From Halobacteriales archaeon QS_8_69_26 (GTDB lineage: Archaea; Halobacteriota; Halobacteria; Halobacteriales; SW-7-71-33): 45,959 nucleotides of DNA. The DNA is taken from NCBI GenBank assembly GCA_003023195.1, contig PXRX01000030.1:1-45959 (forward strand), in the 5' to 3' direction. A model generated the notes under the pieces. It ran no database searches. It had not been told where the DNA came from and saw only the letters and a program-made list of their open reading frames with translations. This document shows positions 8,185-16,540 of the stretch, one piece after another. Within the stretch, counting starts at the first letter, position 1. Each line of letters opens with the position of its first letter. Position numbers and translations under genes: made by a program.

Positions 8185-8319
8185 ATGATCAGGCAACATC
8201 CGGACGGTCCCAATCGGAGGTATCGACAGACCGGCGACCTCGTACTCTCGTCGGGGACCGCGGCGAGCAAACGGACCGACGGCGACGGCGACTCCGGGGA
8301 CGACGAGACGGACGAGTAA
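8185..8319 (+). CDS. Possible 44-residue acidic protein
   Basis: The frame MIRQHPDGPNRRYRQTGD continues to an acidic tail ending GDDETDE. The tail composition and third-position GC fit haloarchaeal coding DNA, and a TATA-like box lies about 125 bases upstream. There is no recognisable domain and no convincing ribosome binding site. The rest of the 531-base gap shows only the 20-base tandem repeats. The call is speculative. Confidence 0.3.
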   Translation: MIRQHPDGPNRRYRQTGDLVLSSGTAASKRTDGDGDSGDDETDE

Positions 8320-8417
8320 CCCGTCACGCCGACCCCACGACCGCCGCCCGCCCTCCGCCCCGCACTCCCCACGAGTTCTCGCTTCCAGTCGAACCAGGAG
8401 CGACGGTCGGCGCCCGC

Positions 8418-9563
8418 TCAGAGGACGTTCTTCTCCTCGCGACCGGCCCCGACCCCCTCGAACCGGTCGGTGCCCAGCGCCGAGATGTCGACGCTCCTGG
8501 GCTCCCCGTCGACGATCATCTCGGTCACCAGTTGCCCCGTCGCCGGCGAGTGCATGAACCCGTGTCCCGAGAACCCGACGGCGTTGACGAACCCGGGGAG
8601 TGTCTCCTCGATGATCGGGTGGTGGTCGGGCGTGACGGCGTACAGCCCCGACCAGCCCTGGCGGATCCCTGCCTCGGGGCCGAAGTACTCTGCGCAGTCG
8701 GCGGCGCGTTCCAGGGCCTCGACGGCCCAGTCGATGTCGTAGTCCGTGGGGTAGCGGTCGGGGTCGCGCTCGTCGGGGTCGGTGAAGTGCCCGCCGACGA
8801 GGGCGTCGCCCTCGCGGTCGGGGAGGAAGTAGACGCCGGTGTCCATGTCGAAGGTCAGCGGCGTGTCCTCGGGGACCGGCTTCTCGGGTGCGACGACCCC
8901 GACCTGGCGGCGCTGGGGCGAGATGGGCAGGTCGAGGCCGGCCATCGCCGCCACCCGGCCCGCCCACGGACCGGCGGCGTTGACCACGTACTCCGCGTCG
9001 ACGCGCCCGTCGTCCGTCTCGACGCCGGCCACCCGGGCGCCGTCGCGCACCACGTCTGTGACGGCCGTGTGGGTGCGAACCTCGGTGCCGGCCTCCTGTG
9101 CGGCCGTCGAGAACCCCTGGAGCGCGAGGTGCGGATCAGCGATGCCGTCCCGGCGACCGTACGTCGCCAGCCGGTAGTTCCCGTCGTGAACGTCCGCGTG
9201 TTCGCGCGCCCCCGCCGGGTCGAGCACCTCGATGTCGACCCCGAGGTCCCGTTGCATCTCGGCAGTCTCGCGCAGTTCCTCGGCCGTCCCCTCCTCGCGC
9301 GCCAGGAACATGTAGCCGATCCGCCGGTGCTCGATGTCGACGCCGAACTCCTCCTCGAAGGTGTCCCAGACCTCCATCGACGCCTGCGAGAGGCCCACGT
9401 TCACCGGCGTCGAGAACTGTTCGCGGATCCCTCCGACCGCCCGTTCGGTCGATCCGGCACCGACGTTCGACCGTTCGAGCACCACCACCTCGACGTCTCG
9501 CTGTCGGAGGAAGTAGGCGGTAGCCATCCCGACGATGCCCCCGCCGACGACGGCGACTGTCAT
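8418..9563 (-). CDS. FAD-dependent DAO-family oxidoreductase
   Basis: A 381-residue flavoprotein of the D-amino-acid/glycine/sarcosine oxidase family. The dinucleotide fold is TVAVVGGGIVGMATAYFLR at the N-terminus, followed by VVVLERSNVGAGSTERA, where Ser/Thr contacts FAD. The motif NAAGPWAGRVAAMAGLDLP and the C-terminal GFSGHGFMHSPATGQLVTEMI, a second FAD-binding stretch, are complete. It oxidises a C-N bond of a small amine or amino acid with a quinone, oxygen or another acceptor; the substrate is unknown. It is transcribed alone on the minus strand. A sarcosine-oxidase beta-like or dimethylglycine role is possible, but no folate domain or partner subunit is present. Confidence 0.88.
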   Translation of the reverse strand: MTVAVVGGGIVGMATAYFLRQRDVEVVVLERSNVGAGSTERAVGGIREQFSTPVNVGLSQASMEVWDTFEEEFGVDIEHRRIGYMFLAREEGTAEELRETAEMQRDLGVDIEVLDPAGAREHADVHDGNYRLATYGRRDGIADPHLALQGFSTAAQEAGTEVRTHTAVTDVVRDGARVAGVETDDGRVDAEYVVNAAGPWAGRVAAMAGLDLPISPQRRQVGVVAPEKPVPEDTPLTFDMDTGVYFLPDREGDALVGGHFTDPDERDPDRYPTDYDIDWAVEALERAADCAEYFGPEAGIRQGWSGLYAVTPDHHPIIEETLPGFVNAVGFSGHGFMHSPATGQLVTEMIVDGEPRSVDISALGTDRFEGVGAGREEKNVL

Positions 9564-9666
9564 CGTCCGGAATTGGAAGACGGCGACCTAAGTAGTGTCG
9601 ATCACTCCGACCGGTCGGCGGGGCCGATCCCGGGACTCCGACCGTCGCCGGACCTGGGCGCGGCCA

Positions 9667-11370
9667 TTACTCGCCGTCCTGCTCCCGGTACCGACCACGG
9701 CGGTCGATTTCCCGGAGCTGATCGACCACCCGGGGGTCGCCCCGCTCCCGGTAGCCGTCCTCGGCGGCCGCCGCCAGGCCCTCGACGTCCTCGGCCGTGC
9801 CGGCGAGGCCCTGCCGGAAGACGTGCAGGTCCATCGCGAAGTCCTCGACGGTGTCGGTGTGGTAGCCGAGGCCGAAGTCGATGAGGTAGACCCGGTCCCC
9901 GACCCGGACGTTCCGGGGCGTGGGGTCGCCGTGGACGAACCCCTCGCCGTGGAGCCTCGCGAGGTGCTCCCCCACGGTCCGGACGAGCCTCTCCGGATCG
10001 GCCTCTGTCGCGGAGGTTCCGGATCCGTGTCCGGTGCTGGCGTCCCCGGTGGCGGCGTCGCCGGATCCGTCTACGGTGGCGTCGTCACCCGCCCCGTCGA
10101 CCAGGTCCCGGAGGTCGGCGTCGCCCACGAACTGGAGGACGAGGCGGGCCTCCTCGGGGTCCACGTCGAGGACCAGTGGCGTCGGCACGCCGCTCCGCCG
10201 GGCCTTGCTCGTCAGGCGTGCCTCGAGGACCGTCCGGTCGCGCCGGAGGCGGTCGTCGAGGGCGGCGTGGCGGTACCCCTTGGGAACCCGGCGCTTGACC
10301 ACGCGGTCCCCCTCGACGGTCACGACGGCCTCCGCGCCCCGGTGGCGGTCCTCGCCGGCGCGGTCGCCGACGGCGACGGACTCGCCGGCCCGCCAGGTGA
10401 CCGGTACCTCGTCGGGCCGGTACCCGGGGATCACCCGGGACTCGGCGACGGGGACGGTGTCGCCGGCCTCGAACATCCGCGCGCCCAGCACCGCTATCAT
10501 CCCGGCGTTGTCCCGGAGGAACCGGTCCTCGGGGGCGAAGAACTCGGCGCCGCGGTCCTCGCACATCTCGGCGAGCATCGCCTGGAGGCGCCGGTTCTGG
10601 CCCACGCCGCCGCCCAGGACCAGTTCGGTCGACCCGGTCAGCGCCATCGCCCGTTCGGCCACCTCGGTCAGCATACCGAAGACGTTCTCCTGGAGGGAGA
10701 AGCAGACGTCCTCGACGGGCGTGCCGTCGTCGACGGCCGCCTTGGCGGCACTCATGATCCCCGAGAACGAGAAGTCCATTCCCTTGACGACGTAGGGGAG
10801 GTCGACGTACTCGCCCTCGTTCGCCCGTCGCTCGACCTTGGGGCCGCCGGGGTGGGACCACCCGAGGTGGCGGGTGAACTTGTCGATGGCGTTGCCGACC
10901 CCGGTGTCCATCGTCTCCCCGAGGACGCGGTAGCGCCCGCCGTGGAAGCCCAGGACGTGGGCGTTCGCGCCGCTTGCGTTCAGGCAGACCGGCCGATCGA
11001 AGCCCGCGCCGTGGCGACCGATCTCGCAGTGGGCGAGCATGTGGTTGACGCCGACCAGCGGCACGTCCAGCGAACCGGCAAGCGACCGCGCGGTCGTCCC
11101 GGCCACCCGCAGGCAGGGACCCAGCCCGGGACCCCGGGAGAACGCCACGGCGTCGATGGCCTCGTCGGCCGGCCCGGGGACGTGGTTCTCCAGTGTGCGG
11201 TCGACGACCGACGGCAGGGCCGAGCGCATGTGTTCGGCCGCCTCGGAGGGGTCGATCCCGCCGCTATCGGGCTGGTAGGCGTCGGTCTCGACGGCGACGC
11301 TGTCGGCCTCGACGTCGTAGACGGCCGCACTCGCGGCCCAGGCGGTTCCCTCGATGCCGAAAACGAGCAT
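9667..11370 (-). CDS. kae1-bud32: Kae1-Bud32 fusion, tRNA t6A synthase with atypical kinase
   Basis: A 567-residue fusion, the usual haloarchaeal form. Residues 1-325 are Kae1/TsaD, which makes N6-threonylcarbamoyladenosine at position 37 of ANN-reading tRNAs. The start is MLVFGIEGTAWAASAAV, with the metal-binding HMLAHCEIGRH and the C-terminal LGGGVGQNRRLQAMLAEM. Residues about 345-567 are the Bud32 kinase: ATP-binding Lys in VKRRVPKGYRH, catalytic HGDPTPRNVRV and metal-binding IDFGLGYHTDTVEDFAMDLH. A low-complexity Gly/Ser/Asp/Thr insertion of about 35 residues (DGAGDDATVDGSGDAAT region) interrupts the kinase lobe. It is the last gene of the S24e-S27ae-Kae1 group, 32 bases after S27ae. KEOPS partners Cgi121 and Pcc1 are not in this window. 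Confidence 0.95.
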   Translation of the reverse strand: MLVFGIEGTAWAASAAVYDVEADSVAVETDAYQPDSGGIDPSEAAEHMRSALPSVVDRTLENHVPGPADEAIDAVAFSRGPGLGPCLRVAGTTARSLAGSLDVPLVGVNHMLAHCEIGRHGAGFDRPVCLNASGANAHVLGFHGGRYRVLGETMDTGVGNAIDKFTRHLGWSHPGGPKVERRANEGEYVDLPYVVKGMDFSFSGIMSAAKAAVDDGTPVEDVCFSLQENVFGMLTEVAERAMALTGSTELVLGGGVGQNRRLQAMLAEMCEDRGAEFFAPEDRFLRDNAGMIAVLGARMFEAGDTVPVAESRVIPGYRPDEVPVTWRAGESVAVGDRAGEDRHRGAEAVVTVEGDRVVKRRVPKGYRHAALDDRLRRDRTVLEARLTSKARRSGVPTPLVLDVDPEEARLVLQFVGDADLRDLVDGAGDDATVDGSGDAATGDASTGHGSGTSATEADPERLVRTVGEHLARLHGEGFVHGDPTPRNVRVGDRVYLIDFGLGYHTDTVEDFAMDLHVFRQGLAGTAEDVEGLAAAAEDGYRERGDPRVVDQLREIDRRGRYREQDGE

Positions 11371-11402
11371 TCAGTGCGTCTCCCGGCGGGCGGTGTTTCG
11401 CC

Positions 11403-11537
11403 CTACTCCCACTCGGTGTAGGAGCACCGGCCGCAGTGCTGGCGGTCGCCGTACTCGCCCAGGTACGAGTCGCCACAGCGCGGGCACGTCTCGTGGTCGG
11501 TCGTGCCGTCGTCGTTGTAGAGTTCGTGGTGGGACAT
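11403..11537 (-). CDS. rps27ae: Ribosomal protein S27ae
   Basis: A 44-residue zinc-ribbon ribosomal protein of the small subunit. It has [21 protein letters not shown], the four-Cys zinc site, and the family's end YTEWE. The length is normal for archaea. It starts one base after the S24e stop codon, so the two are translated from one message. Confidence 0.95.
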   Translation of the reverse strand: MSHHELYNDDGTTDHETCPRCGDSYLGEYGDRQHCGRCSYTEWE

Positions 11538-11538
11538 T

Positions 11539-11847
11539 TCAGGCCTCCTCCTCCTCGGCCTCCGCGCCCACTTCGATCTTGTTGCGCTCCAGCATGTGCT
11601 CCTGTTCGACGTCCCTGGCGTGGTCGGGGCTCTCGTAGACCCGGGCCTCGCCGACGGTCTTTCGCATGCCGAACTTGGTGTCGAGTTTCCGGACGACCAC
11701 CTCGTCGGCCTCCTTGTTGAGCATGGCCGCGAGCGAGTCACGCACGGAGAGTCGCTCGGGGGTGGCCTCGTCGTGAACGATCCGGAAGGTCACGTCCGTC
11801 CGGTGGAGCATGGGGTTCTCCTCCTCGGAGACGATGTCGATGTCCAT
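11539..11847 (-). CDS. rps24e: Ribosomal protein S24e
   Basis: A 102-residue small-subunit protein. The N-terminus [19 protein letters not shown] and the central [16 protein letters not shown] and [18 protein letters not shown] are the family hallmarks. The C-terminus is an acidic GAEAEEEEA tail. It is the first gene of the S24e-S27ae-Kae1/Bud32 run. Its promoter is probably the CTTTTGACC box, read on the minus strand, 26-35 bases upstream of the ATG. Confidence 0.95.
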   Translation of the reverse strand: MDIDIVSEEENPMLHRTDVTFRIVHDEATPERLSVRDSLAAMLNKEADEVVVRKLDTKFGMRKTVGEARVYESPDHARDVEQEHMLERNKIEVGAEAEEEEA

Positions 11848-11872
11848 GGTACCTGTGCTTGCCCGCGAAGCG

Positions 11873-11882
11873 GTCAAAAGGA
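11873..11882 (-). promoter_or_regulatory. TATA-like element of the S24e operon
   Basis: On the minus strand this reads CCTTTTGACC, 26-35 bases before the S24e start, again with the CTTTTG core. It is flanked by two copies of CGAAGCGGTC on the plus strand. Confidence 0.45.
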
Positions 11883-12031
11883 TTTCGAAGCGGTCGGGCG
11901 ATCCCGCCACAAGTCCGGGGACCGGCCCCTTCCGATCCGTGCCAGGAGTCGCTCGGGTTCCCCGGACCCCGGGACGGGAGAATTTATTGCACCCTGGCCG
12001 CTCGATCGGAGACGAACGGAGGGGATCCACT

Positions 12032-12355
12032 GTGGGAGGACGGGACCTGGAGTTACGGCCGCGGGAACTGATCGGCGTCGGCTTTCTCCTGCTCTACGGC
12101 TACTACCTCTACGGCGACGACGGGTTGCTGCCGTCGGTCACGCCGACCCACGTCCTGATCGCTGCCGTGGGACTGGCAGCGGTCTACGGGATCGCGGAGG
12201 GATCCGCGCGCGTCCTCGACCGGGTGTACGACTCCCCGGCACCGGAGGTCGGCCGGGCCGAGTGTCGCACCTGTGGGCGAGAGGTGAAGGAGACGGCCCC
12301 ACGATGTAGCCACTGCAACACCCGGGAGCCCGCGTCGTCGTCGGACGGGAAATGA
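12032..12355 (+). CDS. Small membrane protein with C-terminal zinc ribbon
   Basis: 107 residues starting at a GTG (VGGRDLELRPREL). Two hydrophobic segments, about residues 12-27 (LIGVGFLLLYGYYLYG) and 39-58 (HVLIAAVGLAAVYGIAEG), are followed by a cytoplasmic zinc ribbon, CRTCGREVKETAPRCSHC. A TATA-like AATTTATTG lies at 11981, so the transcript begins shortly before the GTG. Such ribbon-tailed two-helix proteins are common in haloarchaea and no function is known. With the following crotonase gene it interrupts, on the opposite strand, a normally continuous translation operon. Confidence 0.7.
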   Translation: MGGRDLELRPRELIGVGFLLLYGYYLYGDDGLLPSVTPTHVLIAAVGLAAVYGIAEGSARVLDRVYDSPAPEVGRAECRTCGREVKETAPRCSHCNTREPASSSDGK

Positions 12356-12455
12356 AGACGCTAATGCAGTTGTGCGGACGGGGCAAGAACTTTCCCGGCG
12401 TTCCTCGTTGTCGTTCCATGGTCCGTACCAACGAGCGCGGTCCGGAGGGATCGGC

Positions 12456-13250
12456 GTGAGCGACGAGTCGGTGACGCTCGACCTGGAGGGCGACGTCGCC
12501 ACGGCGACCATCGAACGGCCCGACGTCAGGAACGCGCTGACCGGGGACGTCTCGGAGGGACTGATCGACGCGGTCGACGCCGTCGAGGGCAGTGACGCCC
12601 GCTGTCTCGTCATCGAGGGATCGGAGGGGGACTTCTGTGCCGGCGGGGACGTCAACATGATGGTCGAGGGCCTGACCGGCGACGTCACCCCGGACGAGAA
12701 GGAGCGGACGATAACCCAGTACACCCACCGGTCGATCGCCCGGGTCGCGAGGTGTCCGATCCCGACGATAGCGAAGGTCGACGGCGCGGCGTTCGGTGCC
12801 GGGGGGTCGCTCACCCTGGCGTGTGACCTGGTACTCGCGAGCGATGACGCGAGGATCAGCTTCGGCTTTCGGCAGGTCGGACTGGCGCTGGACTCCGGGG
12901 CCTCGGCCCTGCTCCCACGGGTGGTCGGGATGCACGTCGCCAAGGAACTCGCCTACACCGGCGAGGTGGTCGAGGCCGACCGGGCCGAGGACCTGGGCCT
13001 GTTCAACCGGGTCTACCCCGTCGACGAGTTCGACGAGCGAGTCCGGGAGTTCGCGGAACGGATCGCCGCCGGCCCGACGACCGCCCTCAAGACCACGAAG
13101 CACCTGCTGGACCGGAACGTCGGGCGGTCACTGGAGGCCGCCATGGACGCCGAGGCGGCCGCCCAGGCCGGGGTTCTCGAAACGGACGACCACCGGGAGG
13201 GCGCCGAGGCGTTCATCGAGGGCCGCGAACCCGAGTTCACCGGGGAGTGA
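12456..13250 (+). CDS. Enoyl-CoA hydratase/isomerase (crotonase family)
   Basis: A 264-residue crotonase acting on CoA thioesters. The oxyanion hole is formed by the backbone at FCAGGDVNMM and GAAFGAGGS. The second catalytic position reads FRQVGLALDSGASALLP. The DSG replaces the usual Glu-containing motif and resembles the PaaG/1,2-epoxyphenylacetyl-CoA isomerase branch, so isomerisation is as likely as hydration. The C-terminal trimerisation helix (TTALKTTKHLLDRN) is present. The GTG at 12456 is chosen because GGAGGGA precedes it by 5 bases; the longer frame from 12372 is Arg- and Ser-rich and lacks family resemblance. Confidence 0.9.
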   Translation: MSDESVTLDLEGDVATATIERPDVRNALTGDVSEGLIDAVDAVEGSDARCLVIEGSEGDFCAGGDVNMMVEGLTGDVTPDEKERTITQYTHRSIARVARCPIPTIAKVDGAAFGAGGSLTLACDLVLASDDARISFGFRQVGLALDSGASALLPRVVGMHVAKELAYTGEVVEADRAEDLGLFNRVYPVDEFDERVREFAERIAAGPTTALKTTKHLLDRNVGRSLEAAMDAEAAAQAGVLETDDHREGAEAFIEGREPEFTGE

Positions 13251-13282
13251 GGGTTTGGCGGGGCCGGAACCGACCGATGGCG

Positions 13283-13885
13283 CTACAGACCGCCGATCCC
13301 CAGCAGTTCCCGCGCACGGTCGTGGTCCCCGTCGAGCGTCCGGAACAGGGCCTCCGCGCGCTCTCGCGTCTCGGGGGAAACCGTGACCAGCACCATTCCC
13401 TCGCCGGGCTGGCCGTAGACCACGCTCGCACCCTCCGGAAGCGCCAGGACTGCCGGGAGCGTCGCCAGGTCCTCCTCCCCGTCGACCACGACCGTCGCTG
13501 GATCGTCGGCGTCCAGTCCCCGGCGGATCGCCCGGAGCAGGTCGGCCGAAAGGGTCGCGGCCGGGTTCGGGACCTTGCCGTCGCCCTCTACCACGCGCTC
13601 CCTGATCGCGTCCTCCACGGGGCCACGCTGGGTGATGCCGTCGACGACGGCCAGGTCCGGCCGACGTCCCGCTTCCAGGAGGTGGTAGGTGACCACGTCG
13701 CCGACCGCGACCAGTGGGTCGCCGGCCTCGGACAGCAAGGCGTCGGCGTCGGTGAACACCGGTCCCAGCGGATCCTTGAACTCGTCCCGCGCCGACTCGG
13801 GGAGGCGGAGGAGAACCTCGGGGTTGTCCGGGGATGGGGGATCCGATCCCTCCCGGTTCCCGTCCCCGGGGCCGTCGTCGCTCAT
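13283..13885 (-). CDS. GTP-dependent dephospho-CoA kinase (DUF359 family)
   Basis: A 200-residue archaeal enzyme for the last step of coenzyme A synthesis, phosphorylating dephospho-CoA with GTP. The family motifs are VAVGDVVTYHLLEAG, DLAVVDGITQRGPV, VPNPAATLSADL, VVVDGEEDLATLPAVLALP and VVYGQPGEGMVLV. Conserved Asp residues in GDVV, VVDG and GEEDL bind metal and nucleotide in the characterised archaeal family. The first 20 residues are a disordered acidic tail. It is the last gene of the aIF2gamma-PIN-Rpo7-Spt4-DPCK operon, 7 bases after Spt4. The same order is conserved across archaea. Confidence 0.9.
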   Translation of the reverse strand: MSDDGPGDGNREGSDPPSPDNPEVLLRLPESARDEFKDPLGPVFTDADALLSEAGDPLVAVGDVVTYHLLEAGRRPDLAVVDGITQRGPVEDAIRERVVEGDGKVPNPAATLSADLLRAIRRGLDADDPATVVVDGEEDLATLPAVLALPEGASVVYGQPGEGMVLVTVSPETRERAEALFRTLDGDHDRARELLGIGGL

Positions 13886-13892
13886 CGCCGGG

Positions 13893-14096
13893 TCAGCGGA
13901 CCTTCAGCGCGTACTTGCCAGGCTCCGTGACCTCCATCTTCTGGGCGATCTCGGAGGTCTCGGGGTGGGCGATGATCACGTAGCCGGCCCAGTCCTCGGT
14001 CAGCGAGGAGGACCCGCAGTTGGGACAGGACTGGGTGTCGGGGTCGACGACGTAGTGACACTCGCGGCAGGTCAGCCACTGCTTCGCCACGCTCAC
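13893..14096 (-). CDS. spt4: Transcription elongation factor Spt4 (RpoE'')
   Basis: A 67-residue zinc-ribbon protein that pairs with Spt5 on RNA polymerase to raise processivity. The zinc site is CRECHYVVDPDTQSCPNC and the Spt5-contacting strand SLTEDWAGYVIIAHPETSEIA is typical. The family ending KMEVTEPGKYALKVR is complete. It overlaps the Rpo7 stop by 4 bases, implying translational coupling. Confidence 0.95.
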   Translation of the reverse strand: MSVAKQWLTCRECHYVVDPDTQSCPNCGSSSLTEDWAGYVIIAHPETSEIAQKMEVTEPGKYALKVR

Positions 14097-14659
14097 TCAC
14101 CCGCCCTGGCGCGGTCCTCGCGCTCCTCCTGGAGCCACCCGTGCTTGCCGAGACCGGGCTGGCTCCCGGTCAGTCCGATCTTCGAGTCCCGGGGGTTGCG
14201 CTCGTCGATGCTCTTGGTGACGATCCGGGCCCTGACGGCGTCCTCGACGGTGAGGGTCCGGTTCGAGTCCCGGGAGGCGAGGGTCTCCCCGCCCTCGTCG
14301 TAGGCGAGGTACTCGTCGGAGATCTGGGAGACGTGGAGCAGGCCGTCGACGGGGCCGATCCCCACGAACGCGCCGAACTCGACGATCTCGACGACGGTGC
14401 CGTCCACGACCTCCTGCATCTGCGGGTCGAACGTGACGGCGTCGAACTCCACCTCGTAGTAGACGCCCGGGCGGTTGGGCAGGACCGTCCCGTCGCCGAC
14501 CTCGTGGACCTCGACGACGCTGACGACGCTCCCGACCTCCTCGTCCATGCGCCCCTCGAGTTTGTCCTGGAGCAGTCGCTTGACCAGTTGGGGACTGACG
14601 TCGGCCAGTTCCTTCGGCGGTACTTCTACGGTGTCGATCAGCCTGACCTGCTTGTACAT
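14093..14659 (-). CDS. rpo7: RNA polymerase subunit Rpo7 (RpoE')
   Basis: A 188-residue stalk subunit of archaeal RNA polymerase. The N-terminal tip domain begins MYKQVRLIDTVEVPPKEL; a C-terminal S1 domain includes VDGTVVEIVEFGAFVGIGPVDG and LLHVSQISDEYLAYDE. The expected GLTGSQPGLGKHGWL motif closes the protein. It lies between PIN and Spt4 in the conserved operon. Confidence 0.95.
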   Translation of the reverse strand: MYKQVRLIDTVEVPPKELADVSPQLVKRLLQDKLEGRMDEEVGSVVSVVEVHEVGDGTVLPNRPGVYYEVEFDAVTFDPQMQEVVDGTVVEIVEFGAFVGIGPVDGLLHVSQISDEYLAYDEGGETLASRDSNRTLTVEDAVRARIVTKSIDERNPRDSKIGLTGSQPGLGKHGWLQEEREDRARAGE

Positions 14660-14672
14660 ACGTGCGTTCCTC

Positions 14673-15056
14673 TTACGGTTGAGTGACTGCCAGTTTGTTC
14701 CGGCCCCTTAAACCAATTACTGGTACGCCCCGCGAGCGGACCCGGTCGGCGAGGTCGCGGTCGTTGGTGGCGACGTAGTCGACCCTGCCGTCGCCGGCGA
14801 GTTCGACGATGGCGTCGTCGGCGTACCCCGCCCCGCTCTCGACGACCGAACACCGCTCGACGAGGTCCCGGCCGACGCTGGCGGCATCGGCCTCCTCGCC
14901 GCCGCCCTTCGACAGGGCGTCGAGTTCGGCCACCACGGACGATGGCACGACTGGGTCGGCGGCCGGAACCAGCCGGTCCAGTTCTTCGAACAGGCGGACC
15001 CCACACTCGACGGGCATCATCAGGGCGCTCGTGTCCAGTGCGACCCGATCGCTCAT
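14673..15056 (-). CDS. PIN-domain protein of the Fcf1/Utp24-like archaeal family
   Basis: A 127-residue PIN domain with the acidic nuclease residues in order: Asp in VALDTSALMMP, Glu in SSVVAELDALSKG, Asp pair in GAGYADDAIVEL, and YVATNDRDLADR. These are expected to bind divalent metal and cut RNA. The position between aIF2gamma and Rpo7 is conserved in archaea, and this family is thought to act in rRNA processing rather than as a VapC toxin: there is no antitoxin gene beside it. It is 12 bases after aIF2gamma. Confidence 0.88.
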   Translation of the reverse strand: MSDRVALDTSALMMPVECGVRLFEELDRLVPAADPVVPSSVVAELDALSKGGGEEADAASVGRDLVERCSVVESGAGYADDAIVELAGDGRVDYVATNDRDLADRVRSRGVPVIGLRGRNKLAVTQP

Positions 15057-15068
15057 CCGACGACGGGC

Positions 15069-16325
15069 TCACCCGCGGAGCGTCCCCACGCCGATCAGCC
15101 GCCAGCGGGCGCCGATCCGCCGGTTGATGGCGATCTTGGCGCCCTCGGCCGCACAGACGGGACGCTTGAGGTTGACCTCGGCCTCGTCGCCGCGGGCGCT
15201 GGTGACCGCCCCGACGGTCTTGGCGGTGCCGACGATCATCATCAGGGGTTCGCCCGTTGATATCTCCTCGACCTCCTGGCTGGCATCGCCCTCGGCGGAG
15301 GCGTCCATCGCTCCCACCACGCGGTCCAGCAGGTCGACGTCCATGGTGAACGACTCCCAGGTCGGCGGGAGAGTGCCGGGCGGCCCGGCGACCTGGCCGG
15401 CGAGGCCGTCGCCCTTCGTGATGCTCGGGTCCAGCCCGGTGCCGACGCCAAGGAGACCGCCGGGCGAAACCTCGTCGACGAACTCCCCGCCGGCCTGGAG
15501 CGACCTGACGGTGGTCTCTATCGGGCGGTACTCGGACTGGCCGCCCTCCTCGACCTCCCGGCCGGGGCGGATCTCCAGGTCCTCGTCGGTGTGGAGGCGA
15601 CCCTGGACGAGCGACCCGCCGAGGACGCCCCCGACCAGGTCCTCCCACTCGGTCCCCGGCCGGTTGATGTCGAAGCTCCGGGCGACCTGCATCCGCGGGT
15701 CTGCCTCGGGGTCCCGTTCCGGGGTGGGGATCTCCTCCTCGATGGCGCCGATGAGGACGTCGATGTTGACCTCCCGCTGGGCGCTTATCGGGACGATCGG
15801 CGCGCCCTCGGCGACCGTTCCCTTCACGAACTCCTGGATGTCCTCGTAGTTCTGGCGGGCCTGCTCGCGGTCCACCAGGTCTATCTTGTTCTGGGCGATG
15901 ACGATGTTGTCGATGCCGACGATGTCCAGCGCCATCAGGTGTTCGCGGGTCTGGGGCTGGGGAACCGGCTCCGAGGCCGAGACGACCAGCACCGCGCCGT
16001 CCATGATGGACGCCCCGGAGAGCATCGTCGCCATCAGCGTCTCGTGGCCGGGGGCGTCGACGAACGACACCGTCCGCAACACCTCGGTCTCGACGTCGTC
16101 CTCCCCGCAGGTCTCGTCGACGGTGAACGCCTCGGGCTCCTCGCCCTCCGGGCACTTCCGTAGCGTCGCGTCGGCGTAGCCCAGGCGGATGGAGATGCCG
16201 CGCTTCATCTCCTCGGAGTGCTGGTCGGTCCACTCCCCGCTCATGGCCTCGACCAGGGTGGTCTTGCCGTGGTCGACGTGCCCGACGAGCCCGATGTTCA
16301 CCTCCGGTTGTCCTTTGGCTGGCAT
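15069..16325 (-). CDS. eif2g: Translation initiation factor 2 subunit gamma
   Basis: The 418-residue GTPase of aIF2, which delivers initiator Met-tRNA to the small ribosomal subunit. G1 is [13 protein letters not shown], switch 2 is [14 protein letters not shown] and G4 is [10 protein letters not shown]. The zinc-knuckle region that in many archaea carries four Cys has only two here ([17 protein letters not shown]), as in other haloarchaea I recall. Domains 2 and 3 end with [12 protein letters not shown]. The ATG at 16325 is chosen because [16 protein letters not shown] is the family start; the frame upstream to 16517 is not conserved-looking. A TATA-like GGCTTATCAG lies about 40 bases upstream. 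Confidence 0.97.
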   Translation of the reverse strand: MPAKGQPEVNIGLVGHVDHGKTTLVEAMSGEWTDQHSEEMKRGISIRLGYADATLRKCPEGEEPEAFTVDETCGEDDVETEVLRTVSFVDAPGHETLMATMLSGASIMDGAVLVVSASEPVPQPQTREHLMALDIVGIDNIVIAQNKIDLVDREQARQNYEDIQEFVKGTVAEGAPIVPISAQREVNIDVLIGAIEEEIPTPERDPEADPRMQVARSFDINRPGTEWEDLVGGVLGGSLVQGRLHTDEDLEIRPGREVEEGGQSEYRPIETTVRSLQAGGEFVDEVSPGGLLGVGTGLDPSITKGDGLAGQVAGPPGTLPPTWESFTMDVDLLDRVVGAMDASAEGDASQEVEEISTGEPLMMIVGTAKTVGAVTSARGDEAEVNLKRPVCAAEGAKIAINRRIGARWRLIGVGTLRG

Positions 16326-16540
16326 GTGATATTGTCTTGGAATCCCTACCCCCGAGCGACTGATAAGCCTGCTGTTTCGTCCGGTCCTCCGCCGGCGGCC
16401 GACGGCGACCGGATCCCCTCTCGCCCGACCCGTCCGGTTCCCGAGGCCGTACGCGTCGAAGACCGATTCCCCGACGGACGACTCCCGAGAGGCGTCGGTC
16501 GCGACCCACCGATTCAACTCTCAGCCCCGTTCGTCGGGCC

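Noticed and set aside
14673-15056. VapC toxin of a toxin-antitoxin pair
   Set aside because: There is no antitoxin gene, and the gene sits in the conserved aIF2gamma-Rpo7 operon, pointing to housekeeping RNA processing.
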